Assembly: GCF_003340475.1 (NCBI RefSeq) | Contig: NZ_QBKA01000002.1 | Location: 257,501 to 321,500 of the forward strand | Length of the DNA: 64,000 nt | Direction: 5' to 3' | Source: Alteripontixanthobacter maritimus | Lineage (GTDB): Bacteria; Pseudomonadota; Alphaproteobacteria; Sphingomonadales; Sphingomonadaceae | Shown here: positions 63,492 through 64,000 of the stretch, one piece after another | Position numbering within the stretch: position 1 is the first letter of the stretch | Layout: each line of letters begins with the position of its first letter | Program-made: the position numbers and the translations under genes | The notes under the pieces: model-generated | Database searches by the model: none | What the model saw: only the letters and a program-made list of their open reading frames with translations | What the model was told of the DNA's origin: nothing

Positions 63492-63658
63492 GGGGTTAGC
63501 TCCTGCAAGAATGATGTGTGTCGATGCTGGAACGGGTTGAAGCCGGTTCGGTTTCAGGATGCAACCCGTAAGGGCGCGAATTGCCCTTGCCCTGCGCGAT
63601 TGTTAGGCGCTTGCGAAACAACACGCATTCAGCGCTACCGCGACACGAGTATCCGTCC

Positions 63659-64000
63659 ATGACCATCACGCCCGACCTCCCGCCGATGCGCAGCTGGCTG
63701 TTCGCCCCCGGAGACAGCGAAAAGAAAATGGGCAAGGCGGCGGCGTCCGATGCGGATATTGCGCTGTTCGATCTGGAAGATGCGGTGGCGGAAAAAGCCA
63801 AGCCCGATGCGCGGCTTCTGGTTGCGGCGCAGCTTTCCAGCGCCAATGACGCGCAGCGCCGCCGCTTGTGGGTGCGGGTCAATCCGCTTGACGGGCCGCA
63901 CACGCTGGCGGACCTTGCGGCGATCATGCCTGCAAAACCCGGCGGCATCATGCTGCCCAAGGCGCAAGGCCGCGAGGATGTGGAGGTGCTGGATAAATAT
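63659..64000 (+). CDS. HpcH/HpaI (CitE-like) CoA-ester lyase, 3' end outside window
   Basis: Only the first 114 codons are present. The segment PPMRSWLFAPGDSEKKMGKA and then ADIALFDLEDAVAEKAKPDA, with WVRVNPLDG, matches the CitE/malyl-CoA lyase family. It cleaves or condenses CoA esters. It is divergent from the thiolase with 167 bases between, and may be co-regulated with it, but that is only position. Confidence 0.9.
   Translation, partial: MTITPDLPPMRSWLFAPGDSEKKMGKAAASDADIALFDLEDAVAEKAKPDARLLVAAQLSSANDAQRRRLWVRVNPLDGPHTLADLAAIMPAKPGGIMLPKAQGREDVEVLDKY

Noticed and set aside
1-64000. CRISPR arrays, rRNA, tRNA, insertion sequences
   Set aside because: No regularly spaced repeats, conserved RNA genes or transposase genes were seen by reading; a tool search could still find small RNAs.

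Overview
The window looks like high-GC alphaproteobacterial chromosome, most likely a sphingomonad of the Erythrobacteraceae type. The reasons are two large TonB-dependent receptors (TBDRs), a compact flagellar cluster with an orphan sigma-54 activator, a CysNC fusion, and NodT/DevBCA-type export genes. This is a judgement from gene content; I could not run a taxonomic search.

Layout. (1) 1-3372: the 3' part of a TBDR gene, translationally coupled to a beta-propeller phytase lipoprotein gene. (2) 3666-16876: a polyuronate utilisation locus. A secreted beta-helix lyase-like gene and KDG kinase run leftward. Divergent from them are a TBDR, a hydratase-like gene, a three-gene TRAP transporter, a LacI regulator, an RpiB-type isomerase, a KduD-type dehydrogenase and an alginate-lyase-family enzyme. 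Three CACCGGT-centred operator-like sites link the two arms. (3) 16893-22138: a TetR regulator divergent from a DevBCA-like ABC exporter with its outer-membrane factor. (4) 22185-22910: pirin. (5) 22956-38183: one long leftward flagellar operon, from an FlbD/FleR-like sigma-54 activator through fliEFGHIJKLMNOPQR, flhB and fliD to fliS. (6) 38407-39225: the flagellin, with a terminator. (7) 39411-41946: an esterase lipoprotein, a decayed motB fragment, and an AT-rich orphan membrane-protein gene between short direct repeats. (8) 41994-51725: a leftward flgBCDEFGHIJKL-motAB operon with a near-consensus sigma-54 promoter. (9) 52003-58554: rightward, a second stator-like MotA/ExbB plus MotB/ExbD pair, flgA, flgM, flgN, a lytic transglycosylase, flhA and fliA. 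(10) 58628-62234: cysD, cysNC and cysQ for sulfate activation. (11) A thiolase and the start of a CitE-like lyase gene.

How it fits together. Uronate polymers would be cut by the two secreted enzymes, cross the outer membrane through the TBDR and the inner membrane through the TRAP system, and be isomerised, reduced and phosphorylated to KDPG. The flagellar genes form a near-complete set (export, rotor, rod, hook, filament, chaperones, FliA/FlgM checkpoint, stators) but there are no chemotaxis genes here. Reading the intergenic regions gave a consistent local sigma-28 pattern (TTAA-N15-[G/T]CCGTTCT, with a weaker flagellin variant) and two sigma-54 promoters, which together suggest the transcriptional hierarchy. 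No rRNA, tRNA, CRISPR array or complete insertion sequence was seen.
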